Shown here one piece after another: positions 16,030 to 24,556 of a stretch of DNA of 30,652 nt. Location: assembly GCA_045580835.1 (NCBI GenBank), contig JAZNOM010000081.1, positions 1-30,652 on the forward strand. Direction: 5' to 3'. Source of the stretch: UMGS902 sp045580835 (GTDB taxonomy: Bacteria; Bacillota; Clostridia; Oscillospirales; CAG-272). How positions within the stretch are numbered: position 1 is the stretch's first letter; each line of letters starts with the position of its first letter. The translations under genes and the position numbers were made by a program. Below the pieces are notes generated by a model that had not been told where the DNA came from, ran no database searches, and saw only the letters and a list, made by a program, of their open reading frames with translations.

Positions 16030-17457
16030 CTATTTTCCGATAGCTTCGCGGTATTCCATGGAAATTACATCGAGGAGTGCCTGCGCCTGACCTTCAAGGC
16101 TTGCATAGCGGGTTGCCCAGTCATTCTTCTGCTCGTTAAGCATATAAATAAGGTGCTTATTGATATGAGCAGGCTGATAGCAATAACCAAGGTCGTATGC
16201 ACGGGTATCAAAGATAATATCGAGCATTGCAGAGCTTTCTGCGTCACGAACATACTTACCGTTAAGGGTCTTATCATAGTAAGCGGGGATAATCTCCTGC
16301 TCGGAGTAGTAGCCGATTGCTTCCATAATTGCGGAAGTGCGCTGATAGTTTTCAACTACGAGCGGAACGCACATGTAGTTCATGTAGAAAGGTGCAACGG
16401 TGTTGTGATACTCTGCCTGATTTTCACTGTAAAGGAAGTAAGGAAGAATACCATAGTCGGTATCCATATCACGGAAGTCTGCAAGAGTACCGATAGTGGT
16501 GAGGAAGAAGAGTGCCTGATTGCCGCTGAAGATATCAACATATTCCTTTGCAGCGGAGTTGTGCTGATACTTGAGCGAAATGCTCTCATCCATTACCATT
16601 TCATAGAAGTCACGGAGAACGTTGATAGTTGTTTCATCGTTTGCGGCAAGGTCGTAGTTGAGAGTTGCCTCGTCAAGTACAACAAGCTGGCGGTCAGCAG
16701 CGTTGAGCGCACCGTAAATGGAGTCTACCCAATAGAGGTTACCATATACGTTGTTCTCGGGATTTGCAACGCTCTTTGCAATCTCGTGCATCTTTTCAAG
16801 AGTCCACTTGTTGCCCTTTACAAGAGTATAAAGGTCTTCAATGCCGTAATCAGCAGCAAGGTTCTTGTTGAAAGCGATACAGTAGGTCTGATCCATAAGG
16901 TTGATACCGTAGTCACCTGCGGTGAAGAAAAGCGAGTCGCCAAAGGTAAAGGTTTCAACCGCCTTTTGGTCATACCAGGAAGCGGAGCCGTCAAAATGAG
17001 GAAGCTTGTTAAGGTCGGTAAGATAACCGTTGTAAGCAAGCTCACTTACGTCGTAGCCGGGAATAACGCAAAGGTCATATGTAGCATCGCCTGAGGTAGC
17101 CTCACGCATAAGGGTCTGGAAGCCCTCGGGAGAGCGCTGATTTGCAGTAGTATCCTTCCACTGTGTCTTAATCTTTACGTTGTAGAGATTTTCAACCTCA
17201 AGGTTACGTGAGTAAATAGCCTGATCAAGAAGATTTGAAGAGTCCTCTTCATAAGCGAAGTCGTCAGTGCAAACTGTGCCGCGACCTACGGAAAGAATGT
17301 TGAACTCATACTGACCGAAGTCGTACTCGGGCAAACCGTTTTCGTTAACACTCTGATCACCTGTAACAACGGAAGTTGTTACCTCTGTGTCGCCGCAAGC
17401 TACAAGCGAAAGCGCAAGAAGAGCCGCTAGTGCTAAAACAAATAATTTCTTAAACAT
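16030..17457 (-). CDS. extracellular solute-binding lipoprotein
   Basis: The protein has 475 residues. Two adjacent ATGs exist (17460 and 17457); the second gives a seven-base spacing from AGGAGG and is chosen. A short signal peptide ends in the lipobox LSLVAC, so Cys21 should be lipidated and the protein held on the outer face of the membrane. The rest reads like a family 1 type solute-binding protein: a first lobe with YEFNILSVG and TYDLCVIPGYDVSELAYNGYL, then hinge and second-lobe segments such as GNKWTLEKMHEIAKSV and NQALFFLTTIGTL. Such proteins capture oligosaccharides for ABC importers. No permease or ATPase partner lies nearby. It is co-transcribed after the GH43-like gene, only 11 bases beyond its stop codon, so a glycoside ligand is inferred. 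Confidence 0.85.
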   Translation of the reverse strand: MFKKLFVLALAALLALSLVACGDTEVTTSVVTGDQSVNENGLPEYDFGQYEFNILSVGRGTVCTDDFAYEEDSSNLLDQAIYSRNLEVENLYNVKIKTQWKDTTANQRSPEGFQTLMREATSGDATYDLCVIPGYDVSELAYNGYLTDLNKLPHFDGSASWYDQKAVETFTFGDSLFFTAGDYGINLMDQTYCIAFNKNLAADYGIEDLYTLVKGNKWTLEKMHEIAKSVANPENNVYGNLYWVDSIYGALNAADRQLVVLDEATLNYDLAANDETTINVLRDFYEMVMDESISLKYQHNSAAKEYVDIFSGNQALFFLTTIGTLADFRDMDTDYGILPYFLYSENQAEYHNTVAPFYMNYMCVPLVVENYQRTSAIMEAIGYYSEQEIIPAYYDKTLNGKYVRDAESSAMLDIIFDTRAYDLGYCYQPAHINKHLIYMLNEQKNDWATRYASLEGQAQALLDVISMEYREAIGK

Positions 17458-17468
17458 CATTTTGCCTC

Positions 17469-18935
17469 CTATTTAATAAGTCCGTCCTGAGGAGTGGTGG
17501 TCGGGCCCTTTACAAGGATAACATCGGGCTCACCGTCAACCTCTACAAACTTCATTGCATCGTAGCAAATGTGGCGAGGAGAAATTTCAACGGGGCTGAA
17601 GTGCTGATGATAGAACATGATGTAATCGCCGTCTTTGGTTCTGGTATAAACCGAGTCGCCAGTACCGCGGGAGAACTTTGTACCGCGGAGAATGGGGTTA
17701 TACTTATACTTTACGTAAGGTCCGAGAGGCTTTTCTGCAATTGCAAAGCCTTCACCGTAGTCGCCCTTGTAGTGAGAGCCTGCGTAAATCATGTAGTAAA
17801 GTCCTTTGTGCTTAAAGATTACGCCACCCTCGGTGATGCGCGCATAGTCGCACTCCCAAGGCTCGGTGGGAACCATAATCTTAACAAGAGTATCGTCAAG
17901 AGCGGTTACAATACCGTCCTCCATCTTGATTTCGTATGCCCAAATTTCGTTGCCGTTGTTAAAGCGCACGCAAGTGAGGTAGCATCTGCCGTCCTCGTCG
18001 ATAAAGGGATGTCCGCCAATTTCAAGAACATCCTCGTGAATGGGCTTCATGGTCTTTGACTTGAAAGGACCGAGCGGGCTTTCAGATGTAGCAAACGCAA
18101 TGTGAGGCTCTCTGCGTCCCGTCTTGGGATTGGGCGCTGTATGAGAAGCGTAGAACATATAGAAAAGACCGTCTTTGTAAATAACATTGGGGCTCATGTA
18201 CTCGTTGTTACCCCAGCCGTCCTTACCCTCAAATACTACGTGTGGCTCGGACCAATGGATAAGGTCTTTTGAGGTATAGCACTGGAAGAGGGACATGTCC
18301 TGCGTATCGGTGAAGTAGAGATAATACATACCGTCATAGAACATAATATCGGGGTCTGCACCGTAAACAACGGGATTGAGGAACTGCTTATCGGGGTCAA
18401 AAGGCTTTGCTCCCTCAATTTCAGTCAATTCAATACCGCGGAATTCTGCAACGCCGTCGCCGAAGTTAAAGCCGATACCGCCACGTGTAAAGTGCTTGAG
18501 TTCAAGGTCGATCTTGGGATAAATAGGAGCAGTTTCATGCTCAAAGTTGTTAAAGTAAATCTTTGCGTATGTACCGCGGATCTCAATGCGAATCTTGTAC
18601 CACTTGTCCTTGGTGAAAGGATAGCACATATTGCTGAGTACGATATGGTCGCTATCGCCGCCGTTTACCTTCTGAAGTTTTACAGAACAGTCAGCCGCGT
18701 TAATGGTGAGGTAGTAACCAACAACCCATCTTGCGCCGTTTTTACCCTGTGAGCGGAAGTAAACGCCCGCTTCACCGTCACGGTTGAGCTTGATTTCGCA
18801 GTCAAGTGCAAAATTGAGAGGAGTTTTCTCTACAGAGAACATAGTATTGGGTTCTTTTGTGGGGAAAAGGGTGCTGTTTGTAGAATAAACACCGTCCTTT
18901 TCAAAAATCTCAGAACCGAATTTCATCCATTCCAT
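17469..18935 (-). CDS. cytoplasmic GH43-like protein with N-terminal concanavalin-like domain
   Basis: The protein has 488 residues; GGAG lies seven bases before the ATG, and there is no signal peptide. Residues about 5-172 look like a concanavalin/laminin-G-like beta-sandwich (EAGVYFRSQG, KWYKIRIEIRGTYAKIYFN), as found in carbohydrate-binding and DUF1080-type domains. Residues 185-470 form a GH43-like propeller. The base Asp194 in GADPD and a candidate acid Glu369 in ITEGG are present. The position of the modulating Asp (normally in IDPHPF) is Gly307 in EIGGHPFIDEDG. Activity is therefore uncertain, or the acid set differs from the classic one. It is first in a two-gene operon with the solute-binding lipoprotein and fits intracellular processing of imported arabino- or xylo-oligosaccharides. 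Confidence 0.82.
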   Translation of the reverse strand: MEWMKFGSEIFEKDGVYSTNSTLFPTKEPNTMFSVEKTPLNFALDCEIKLNRDGEAGVYFRSQGKNGARWVVGYYLTINAADCSVKLQKVNGGDSDHIVLSNMCYPFTKDKWYKIRIEIRGTYAKIYFNNFEHETAPIYPKIDLELKHFTRGGIGFNFGDGVAEFRGIELTEIEGAKPFDPDKQFLNPVVYGADPDIMFYDGMYYLYFTDTQDMSLFQCYTSKDLIHWSEPHVVFEGKDGWGNNEYMSPNVIYKDGLFYMFYASHTAPNPKTGRREPHIAFATSESPLGPFKSKTMKPIHEDVLEIGGHPFIDEDGRCYLTCVRFNNGNEIWAYEIKMEDGIVTALDDTLVKIMVPTEPWECDYARITEGGVIFKHKGLYYMIYAGSHYKGDYGEGFAIAEKPLGPYVKYKYNPILRGTKFSRGTGDSVYTRTKDGDYIMFYHQHFSPVEISPRHICYDAMKFVEVDGEPDVILVKGPTTTPQDGLIK

Positions 18936-18974
18936 ATTTTTTCTCCTTTATAATAAAATACTATACACTTTCAT

Positions 18975-18983
18975 CTTATAACA
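18975..18983 (-). promoter_or_regulatory. possible extended -10 of the GH43/solute-binding operon
   Basis: On the minus strand TGTTATAAG (18983 to 18975) lies about 40 bases before the start codon. No convincing -35 is visible. Confidence 0.3.
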
Positions 18984-19053
18984 AATAACTTATATAGTAA
19001 ATACTAAAAACTATATTTTTTGTATAAAAACTAAACATTGGCATTGAAATAAC

Positions 19054-19081
19054 AAAAAGGCTTCCTTTCGGAAGCCTTTTT
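19054..19081 (-). terminator. intrinsic terminator of the large secreted protein gene
   Basis: A 12-bp stem (19054-19065 with 19070-19081) and a four-base loop end in a T run on the minus strand, just after the stop codon at 19087. Confidence 0.9.
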
Positions 19082-19086
19082 ATAGC

Positions 19087-22000
19087 TTAGAACTTGAATA
19101 CGATAAAGCCCTTTTCTACAGTAAACTCTACTGCATGGAGAGTACCGTTTTCATCCTTAACAACAACCTTAACATTCTTAAGGTCTGCATATTCTGCAGG
19201 AAGCGGAATGCTATAAGTGATGTCCGTTACATTGTCGCCGTCAACCTTGTAGGAAACCTTAACCTCGGAACCGTAAGAGGTATCCTGAAGAAGTGCGTTG
19301 AGAACTTCCTTTTCTGCGCTTGTAAGCTTGCTGGTTGCAACGTCAAGGTCTGCAAGATTACCGTTTGCATCTGTTGCGATTGCCGTACTGTTGATTGCTC
19401 CGCCGTCTGCGTAGATAACCGCAGTTTCAACCTTACCGCAAGAACGGCATGTGCGAGTCTTAACACCGGGCTCGGTTTCAGTGGGCTGAACGGTAACGGT
19501 GTACTTACCAAAGTTGTGGTCTGCGCCGGTAACTTCGATAACTTCCTTGCCGCATTCATCGCAGACAATCATTGTACCAACACCGCAACCGGTCTTGATT
19601 TCTACAGGTTCGCTCCAGTTTTCATGCTCGCAAAGAGTCTGCTTGTTCTGCATACAACCGGTACAAATATTATTTTCATCATATACATGTTCGCCGGTAG
19701 CAGGCTCATCGCCGATGTAATATTCGATATAGCCGCAATCTACACAAACCTTCTTCTCAATTTCAGGATTTGTACATGTAGCAGCAGAAGCGGTTACGCC
19801 TTCGCCAAAGTTATGAGGAACTTCATCAAGAGCAACTGAATAGTTATTGCCGCAAACGGTACACTTGTAAATAACGTGTCCCTGTGCGGAGCAGATAGAC
19901 TCTACTCTCTCAACCTCTGCGCCCTGTACATGCTCACCGTTTGCAGTATCGGGACATACCACATCACTGTTAAGCTTCTTGTAAGTGATTACCTTTGAAC
20001 TTTCAAGAGCATCAAAGCGAAGCGCGGTTTCCTTTGCGGAACCGTTTGCAGGGTTATAAATGATTGTAAGAGACTCAACCTGTCTTGTAATATCGAATTC
20101 CTGAGTCGTATCTTCTCTGTTATCTACAACACCGTAAAGCGATGCACCGATAGGTCTTGCGATGACTGAAGAAGTAGTTGCCTGGAAGTTTTGAGTAGTA
20201 ATGGAGCCGTTAAGAATCTTAAGGGTTACATCACCAACATCTGCCGCATCGAGTCTGGCAAGATCAAACTTTGCAACACTGTCTTCGGTATACTTAGGAT
20301 TCTTATTTGCACCTGCGAGGGAGAAATAGTTACCTACGGAAAGATTGCCGTCAAGAACAAAGAGAGCGTCTCCGGAAGTGAATTCAAATCCACCGAAAAC
20401 AAAGTAGTCACGGAAGGATACATCACCGAGAATTTCAATGATAATATCAGAATCGCTGCAGTTACCGCCTACAGAACCACCGGTAAAGCGATAGAACGAG
20501 CCGGAACAGAAGGTTACATGATTCTCACCGCCGCGACACGTCGTAGCATGAGTAGCTGTAGTCTTTGTATAGAGATTATGATAGCAACCGCCGAGAACGA
20601 TATAAGAACTGGTGATTCTGTTCTGGTTGGTGTTTCTCATAAAGTCGGTAGTAACATTTTCGCCAAAGGTAAGGTGATTATGCTGTGCTGCGAAGTAAGT
20701 GAAGTAGTCGGTCTTGCCCGAAGCCATTTCATAATCCCAAGAAGAGAACTCTACGTTTTCAAAAGTGGTGTCACCGTTAAGAGCGTAAATTACTCTCTGT
20801 CTGCCGGAACCTGCCGCAGAGAACTTGAAAACGCCGACATTTTTATAACCTGCTATGGTAATGGTTTTACTATGTGTAGGCTCAGCAAATACATAGTGAG
20901 AGTTTGAAGCTGTGCAGTTTGAAGGAATGGTTACAGAACCTACGATATAAATGGTAGCATCCTTGCCCGATGCAACTGCCATATCAAACGCCTTTTCAAA
21001 GTCGTTGAGCGGATAGTCTGCGGTGAAACCACCGTCAGAGAAGCCGTTATCGGATACATAAAACTCTGTAGCAGTGTTTGCGCGTGTAGCGATAACCTTC
21101 TTACAGATGTGGCAGTAATACTCATATGTATTGCCGTTAATGCGCCACTCTGCTTCGTGATACTCACTGCTTGCAGGGAATCTCTCTTCGCCGAGTTTTT
21201 CCATACAAACCGAGCAACGTACAACCCAAACACCGTCTGCAACGCAAGTAGGTTCGGAGGCAATGACGGTTTCTCTTACGTGCTCCGCACAAACAGTGGT
21301 CTGACAGAATGTACACTCGCCGTCGACCAAATCATGTCCGTCAAGGTAAATGGAGCAGTATTCGGGGAAGGTCATATTCTCATTGGTTTCACCGTAAGAA
21401 GAAGCGTTAGTATCTCCTTTAGCGATAAACGCAAGACCGTAATCCTCTGCGCTGGGTCTTGCATTATCGGAAACGCTATAGTAACAGTTTACGTTCTTTT
21501 TGTGTGTTTGACCCATCTGGAATTCACCGACAACCATCTTGCCGGAGCCATTGTGGAAGAAATGGTTTACGGTGTAGCAATCATCCGGTCTGGGCTGCAT
21601 TTCACCACGATATGCAACGATAATAGTACCGCCGTAATAGTGAATGTTTGCAACGGTATCTCCAAGATTAATGCTTGAATTGTAAATAGATATAGGAGCA
21701 AGCTGACCGATAACCGCATTTCCTCCAATGGAAATATTAAGCTCGCTGCCGGAAATGGGAAGACCGTCATTGGTACGGCTACCGCCTGTAACTACCCAAA
21801 ACTCACCGCCGTTGATTACAAGGTCAGCAGTGAAGGTTTTTCCGTTGGCACCTTCGTAAAGGCCACCTGGGTAAAATCCGCCGATGAGGTAAATCTTACA
21901 TGCTGCAAAATCATAGGAAACATCTTTGGAATAGCCAAAGGTACCTTTTTCCTTAGAGTAAGTAATCTTTGCGTCAGTGCCGGTAAGCGTGCTTTCCATT

Positions 22001-23721
22001 GTCAAATTTTCGGTTGCTTCAAATCTGAATCCGCGTCCAAAAATTGAAATACTTTCACTGGAACCGCCCGTACCGCCTTTAGCGTTACTGGAAATAATTA
22101 TATTATCAAAAGTAGTAGGACCGGAGAGATAGTATTGAGATGCAAGTGAAAAATCAAAGTAAAGCGCCGCCTTGCTTACGCCGGGAGCGGTGGTTACGGT
22201 AATGTGGGCATCATGGCGATACTCTTCAAAAGACTTTACTACAGTATTGTTGCCGGAAACCTGCAACGAAGGAATGTTGATCGTTTCAACGAGGTAGATA
22301 GTCGCATCAACACCTGCAGGAAGTTTACCTAAATCCTCAAACGCCTCTGCATATGTAGTAGCATTCTCGGCAGAAGAACCGTCTTTGGTTCCTTTAGCAA
22401 CATCCGCAGCATAGCGAACAGTATCTGCAGAAGTAACCGCATACTCTGTCGCGCCGCATTCATCCTTGCGAGAACAATAATAATACTGTGTATCACCATC
22501 GGTACGGTCATATACCCAGTCATGACCAAGCGCAGCGATAACAACTGCAGCGGGAACTTCTGTAAGTTCAACTGTACCTGCGGGATTCGAGTAAAGCTTA
22601 CCATCTATATAATAAGCACCGGAAACTACGCTGGATGCGTTCAATTCGGCAGCAATACCATGACATCTCGTACACCAATAGTAATCGTAACCTTCATCGG
22701 TACAGTTAGGCGCAAGGTATACCTGCTCTGTGCAGGAGTGTCCAAGTACAGGCACATCTTCAACAGTAGCTGCATCGTATGCGGTACAACCCTCGGTTGA
22801 ACAGTACATTGCCTTCTGACCGCCTACATAGCAGGTAGGCACGTGACCTTCAACGTACTTTTCAACAGAAAAGTCGTGAGGAATCACGTTGAGAGTTTCG
22901 GCAACATCTTTGCCGCATGCAGAACAGTGATACCATGTGGTACCGGTTGCGATACATGTAGGTGTGCTATTTGCAAGACCCTTGTCTGCAAGCTGCTGCT
23001 CGGTAAGAGCAACCTTGCCGGCATGGTCACAACCCGCAACAACGGTTACAGAAACGCTGGTCTGGGTTGCAGAATAAGAAGTGCCGCTTACCTTATAGGT
23101 ATTATCAAGGGTAATGGTTTCTTCGCCGCCCTCAGCGCCTGCTACTACCTTAAATGTAACCTTTGCAACAGCAGCATTCGGCGCCGTTTCTTCCGAACGA
23201 ATCATGAAACCGCCTGTAGCAGTAGAACCAAAATCAATAACAAGAGTACCGGTGTTGCTTGCACCCGTACCAAAACCTGTTACGGAAACAGGCGCCTGAA
23301 TAGCATTCTGGTTGTTGGTACCAAGCTTTGCAAGAAATGCAAGCTTGTAGCCGTCGCCTACAACCCAGTCTTTTGCAAGCTTGTCGGTATCATCCCACTG
23401 ATAGTATTCAACAGCAGAAACCTCAAGCGACTTGTTATCCCATGCCAAAGTAAACTTTTCATCAGTAAGTTTATTCTTTGCAGCCGTGGGAGCACCGGTA
23501 GTAGTGTCCTCGGGCACACGGTAAATATAGTTACTACCAGAAGCAACAGTCATCGGGCTTACAACAATGTAAACGTCGAAAGTCTGTGCCTCTGTAAGAG
23601 CGCCGTAATCAACGCCCTCGCCTGCAGTTGCGCGCACAAGAGTTGTTGTTGCACAAACTGCAGTTGTCATCAATGCCGCAACAAGCAACATTGTGAGCAA
23701 AGCAAGAAATCTCTTTTTCAT
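19087..23721 (-). CDS. large secreted protein: cohesin-like domain, CxxC knuckle modules, two beta-helix-like regions
   Basis: The protein has 1544 residues. The ATG at 23721 is chosen because GAGAGGA lies eight bases upstream. Residues 1-25 form a signal peptide. Residues about 45-228 resemble a cohesin: DVYIVVSP, then FTLAWDNKSLEV, then GTLVIDFGS, then AVAKVTFKVVAG. Three Cys-rich blocks follow in the chain (about 231-440, 830-905 and 1255-1435). Each repeats a pattern of PTC, Gly, aromatic, CxxC and a Gly/Pro-His ending; there are ten exact CxxC pairs, for example CSAC, CTRC, CTVC, CVDC and CRSC. Between them are two beta-helix-like regions (about 445-800 and 905-1230), the second starting EFYVSDNG. 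The last 100 residues form an unrecognised beta-rich domain. No SLH, LPxTG or membrane anchor is seen. Adhesion, metal binding or carbohydrate-complex scaffolding are possible; none is shown. It is transcribed alone from a strong promoter. Confidence 0.75.
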   Translation of the reverse strand: MKKRFLALLTMLLVAALMTTAVCATTTLVRATAGEGVDYGALTEAQTFDVYIVVSPMTVASGSNYIYRVPEDTTTGAPTAAKNKLTDEKFTLAWDNKSLEVSAVEYYQWDDTDKLAKDWVVGDGYKLAFLAKLGTNNQNAIQAPVSVTGFGTGASNTGTLVIDFGSTATGGFMIRSEETAPNAAVAKVTFKVVAGAEGGEETITLDNTYKVSGTSYSATQTSVSVTVVAGCDHAGKVALTEQQLADKGLANSTPTCIATGTTWYHCSACGKDVAETLNVIPHDFSVEKYVEGHVPTCYVGGQKAMYCSTEGCTAYDAATVEDVPVLGHSCTEQVYLAPNCTDEGYDYYWCTRCHGIAAELNASSVVSGAYYIDGKLYSNPAGTVELTEVPAAVVIAALGHDWVYDRTDGDTQYYYCSRKDECGATEYAVTSADTVRYAADVAKGTKDGSSAENATTYAEAFEDLGKLPAGVDATIYLVETINIPSLQVSGNNTVVKSFEEYRHDAHITVTTAPGVSKAALYFDFSLASQYYLSGPTTFDNIIISSNAKGGTGGSSESISIFGRGFRFEATENLTMESTLTGTDAKITYSKEKGTFGYSKDVSYDFAACKIYLIGGFYPGGLYEGANGKTFTADLVINGGEFWVVTGGSRTNDGLPISGSELNISIGGNAVIGQLAPISIYNSSINLGDTVANIHYYGGTIIVAYRGEMQPRPDDCYTVNHFFHNGSGKMVVGEFQMGQTHKKNVNCYYSVSDNARPSAEDYGLAFIAKGDTNASSYGETNENMTFPEYCSIYLDGHDLVDGECTFCQTTVCAEHVRETVIASEPTCVADGVWVVRCSVCMEKLGEERFPASSEYHEAEWRINGNTYEYYCHICKKVIATRANTATEFYVSDNGFSDGGFTADYPLNDFEKAFDMAVASGKDATIYIVGSVTIPSNCTASNSHYVFAEPTHSKTITIAGYKNVGVFKFSAAGSGRQRVIYALNGDTTFENVEFSSWDYEMASGKTDYFTYFAAQHNHLTFGENVTTDFMRNTNQNRITSSYIVLGGCYHNLYTKTTATHATTCRGGENHVTFCSGSFYRFTGGSVGGNCSDSDIIIEILGDVSFRDYFVFGGFEFTSGDALFVLDGNLSVGNYFSLAGANKNPKYTEDSVAKFDLARLDAADVGDVTLKILNGSITTQNFQATTSSVIARPIGASLYGVVDNREDTTQEFDITRQVESLTIIYNPANGSAKETALRFDALESSKVITYKKLNSDVVCPDTANGEHVQGAEVERVESICSAQGHVIYKCTVCGNNYSVALDEVPHNFGEGVTASAATCTNPEIEKKVCVDCGYIEYYIGDEPATGEHVYDENNICTGCMQNKQTLCEHENWSEPVEIKTGCGVGTMIVCDECGKEVIEVTGADHNFGKYTVTVQPTETEPGVKTRTCRSCGKVETAVIYADGGAINSTAIATDANGNLADLDVATSKLTSAEKEVLNALLQDTSYGSEVKVSYKVDGDNVTDITYSIPLPAEYADLKNVKVVVKDENGTLHAVEFTVEKGFIVFKF

Positions 23722-23806
23722 AGTTTTTTCCTCTCTGTTCGTCCTACGTATCAAAATACGCTATTCCAAATAGGCATAGTTCTCACACTACCCCTATTGT
23801 GGTACT

Positions 23807-23835
23807 ATTATACAATATTTCAAAAATCTTGTCAA
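23807..23835 (-). promoter_or_regulatory. consensus sigma-A promoter of the large secreted protein gene
   Basis: On the minus strand TTGACA (23835 to 23830) and TATAAT (23812 to 23807) are both exact consensus, with a 17-base spacer. The start point would fall near 23800, leaving a leader of about 80 bases that contains a small CGTAT/ATACG hairpin. Confidence 0.8.
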
Positions 23836-23893
23836 CTGCTTTCGGCAAGTTTTTCATTTGCAGAAAATTACTTTTTCGGTGTAATATTAAATA

Positions 23894-23922
23894 TTGCAAA
23901 ATATAATAATATATGGTAGAAT
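23894..23922 (+). promoter_or_regulatory. predicted sigma-A promoter of the coaE operon
   Basis: TTGCAA at 23894-23899 and TAGAAT at 23917-23922 have a 17-base spacer. They lie 32 bases before the coaE start codon. Confidence 0.55.
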
Positions 23923-23954
23923 ATATTATTAGAGAATTCAACGGAGCGTTTTGT

Positions 23955-24554
23955 ATGACAATAATAGGAATCACCGGTCAAAGCGGTTCGGGAAAAGGTT
24001 ATCTTTCGGCGGCGTTTGAAAAGCTCGGATATGTTCACGCAGATGCGGATAAAATTTATCACGAATTGCTTTTGTCAAATAAAGAAATGCGGCGCGAGCT
24101 TGTAGCAGCTTTTGGAAACGACATATTAAAAGACGGAGACATCGACCGCAAGGTACTCGGCAAAAAGGTTTTCGGCAGCAAGAACGCGCGAAAGCTTACA
24201 AAACTCAATAAAATCACACACAAATACGTATGTCGCGAGTATGTGAAGCTGATTATATCTTTAAAGGAGCAAAATGCCAAAGGACTTATAATTGACGCCC
24301 CTCTCCTTATCGAAGCGCGACTGCACAAGCTCTGCGACTTTACTATCTGCGTATACTGCGAGGAAGAAATACGCGTTGAACGTATAATGAAGCGTGACGG
24401 TATCAGCCGCGAAGCAGCTCTGCTCCGCATCCGCTCGCAAAAGCCTTGGTCTTTTTATATAGCGCAGTGTGACACAGCAATCGTAAACAACGGCATCCTT
24501 CCCTTAGATGACGATGCAAAAAGCATTGACAACTTACTTCACGGAGAAAACTGA
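23955..24554 (+). CDS. coaE: dephospho-CoA kinase
   Basis: The protein has 199 residues. The ATG at 23955 follows GGAG by eight bases; upstream in-frame codons lack a ribosome site. The enzyme phosphorylates the 3' hydroxyl of dephospho-CoA with ATP, the last step of coenzyme A synthesis, in the cytosol. Motifs are the opening IIGITGQSGSGKG P-loop, HADADKIYHELL, the CoA-side DAPLLIEARL, and the lid-like RDGISREAALLRI followed by IRSQKPW. The P-loop has Gly where most CoaE proteins have Ser after the lysine; I believe this is common in Clostridia but cannot check. The N-terminal layout and length fit the family. It is first in a three-gene run with the transglycosylase (two-base gap). Confidence 0.88.
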   Translation: MTIIGITGQSGSGKGYLSAAFEKLGYVHADADKIYHELLLSNKEMRRELVAAFGNDILKDGDIDRKVLGKKVFGSKNARKLTKLNKITHKYVCREYVKLIISLKEQNAKGLIIDAPLLIEARLHKLCDFTICVYCEEEIRVERIMKRDGISREAALLRIRSQKPWSFYIAQCDTAIVNNGILPLDDDAKSIDNLLHGEN

Positions 24555-24556
24555 CA

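Noticed and set aside
22843..23919. 358-codon plus-strand open frame
   Set aside because: It is antisense to the large secreted protein gene, has an implausible Cys/Asn-rich composition, and runs across that gene's consensus promoter.
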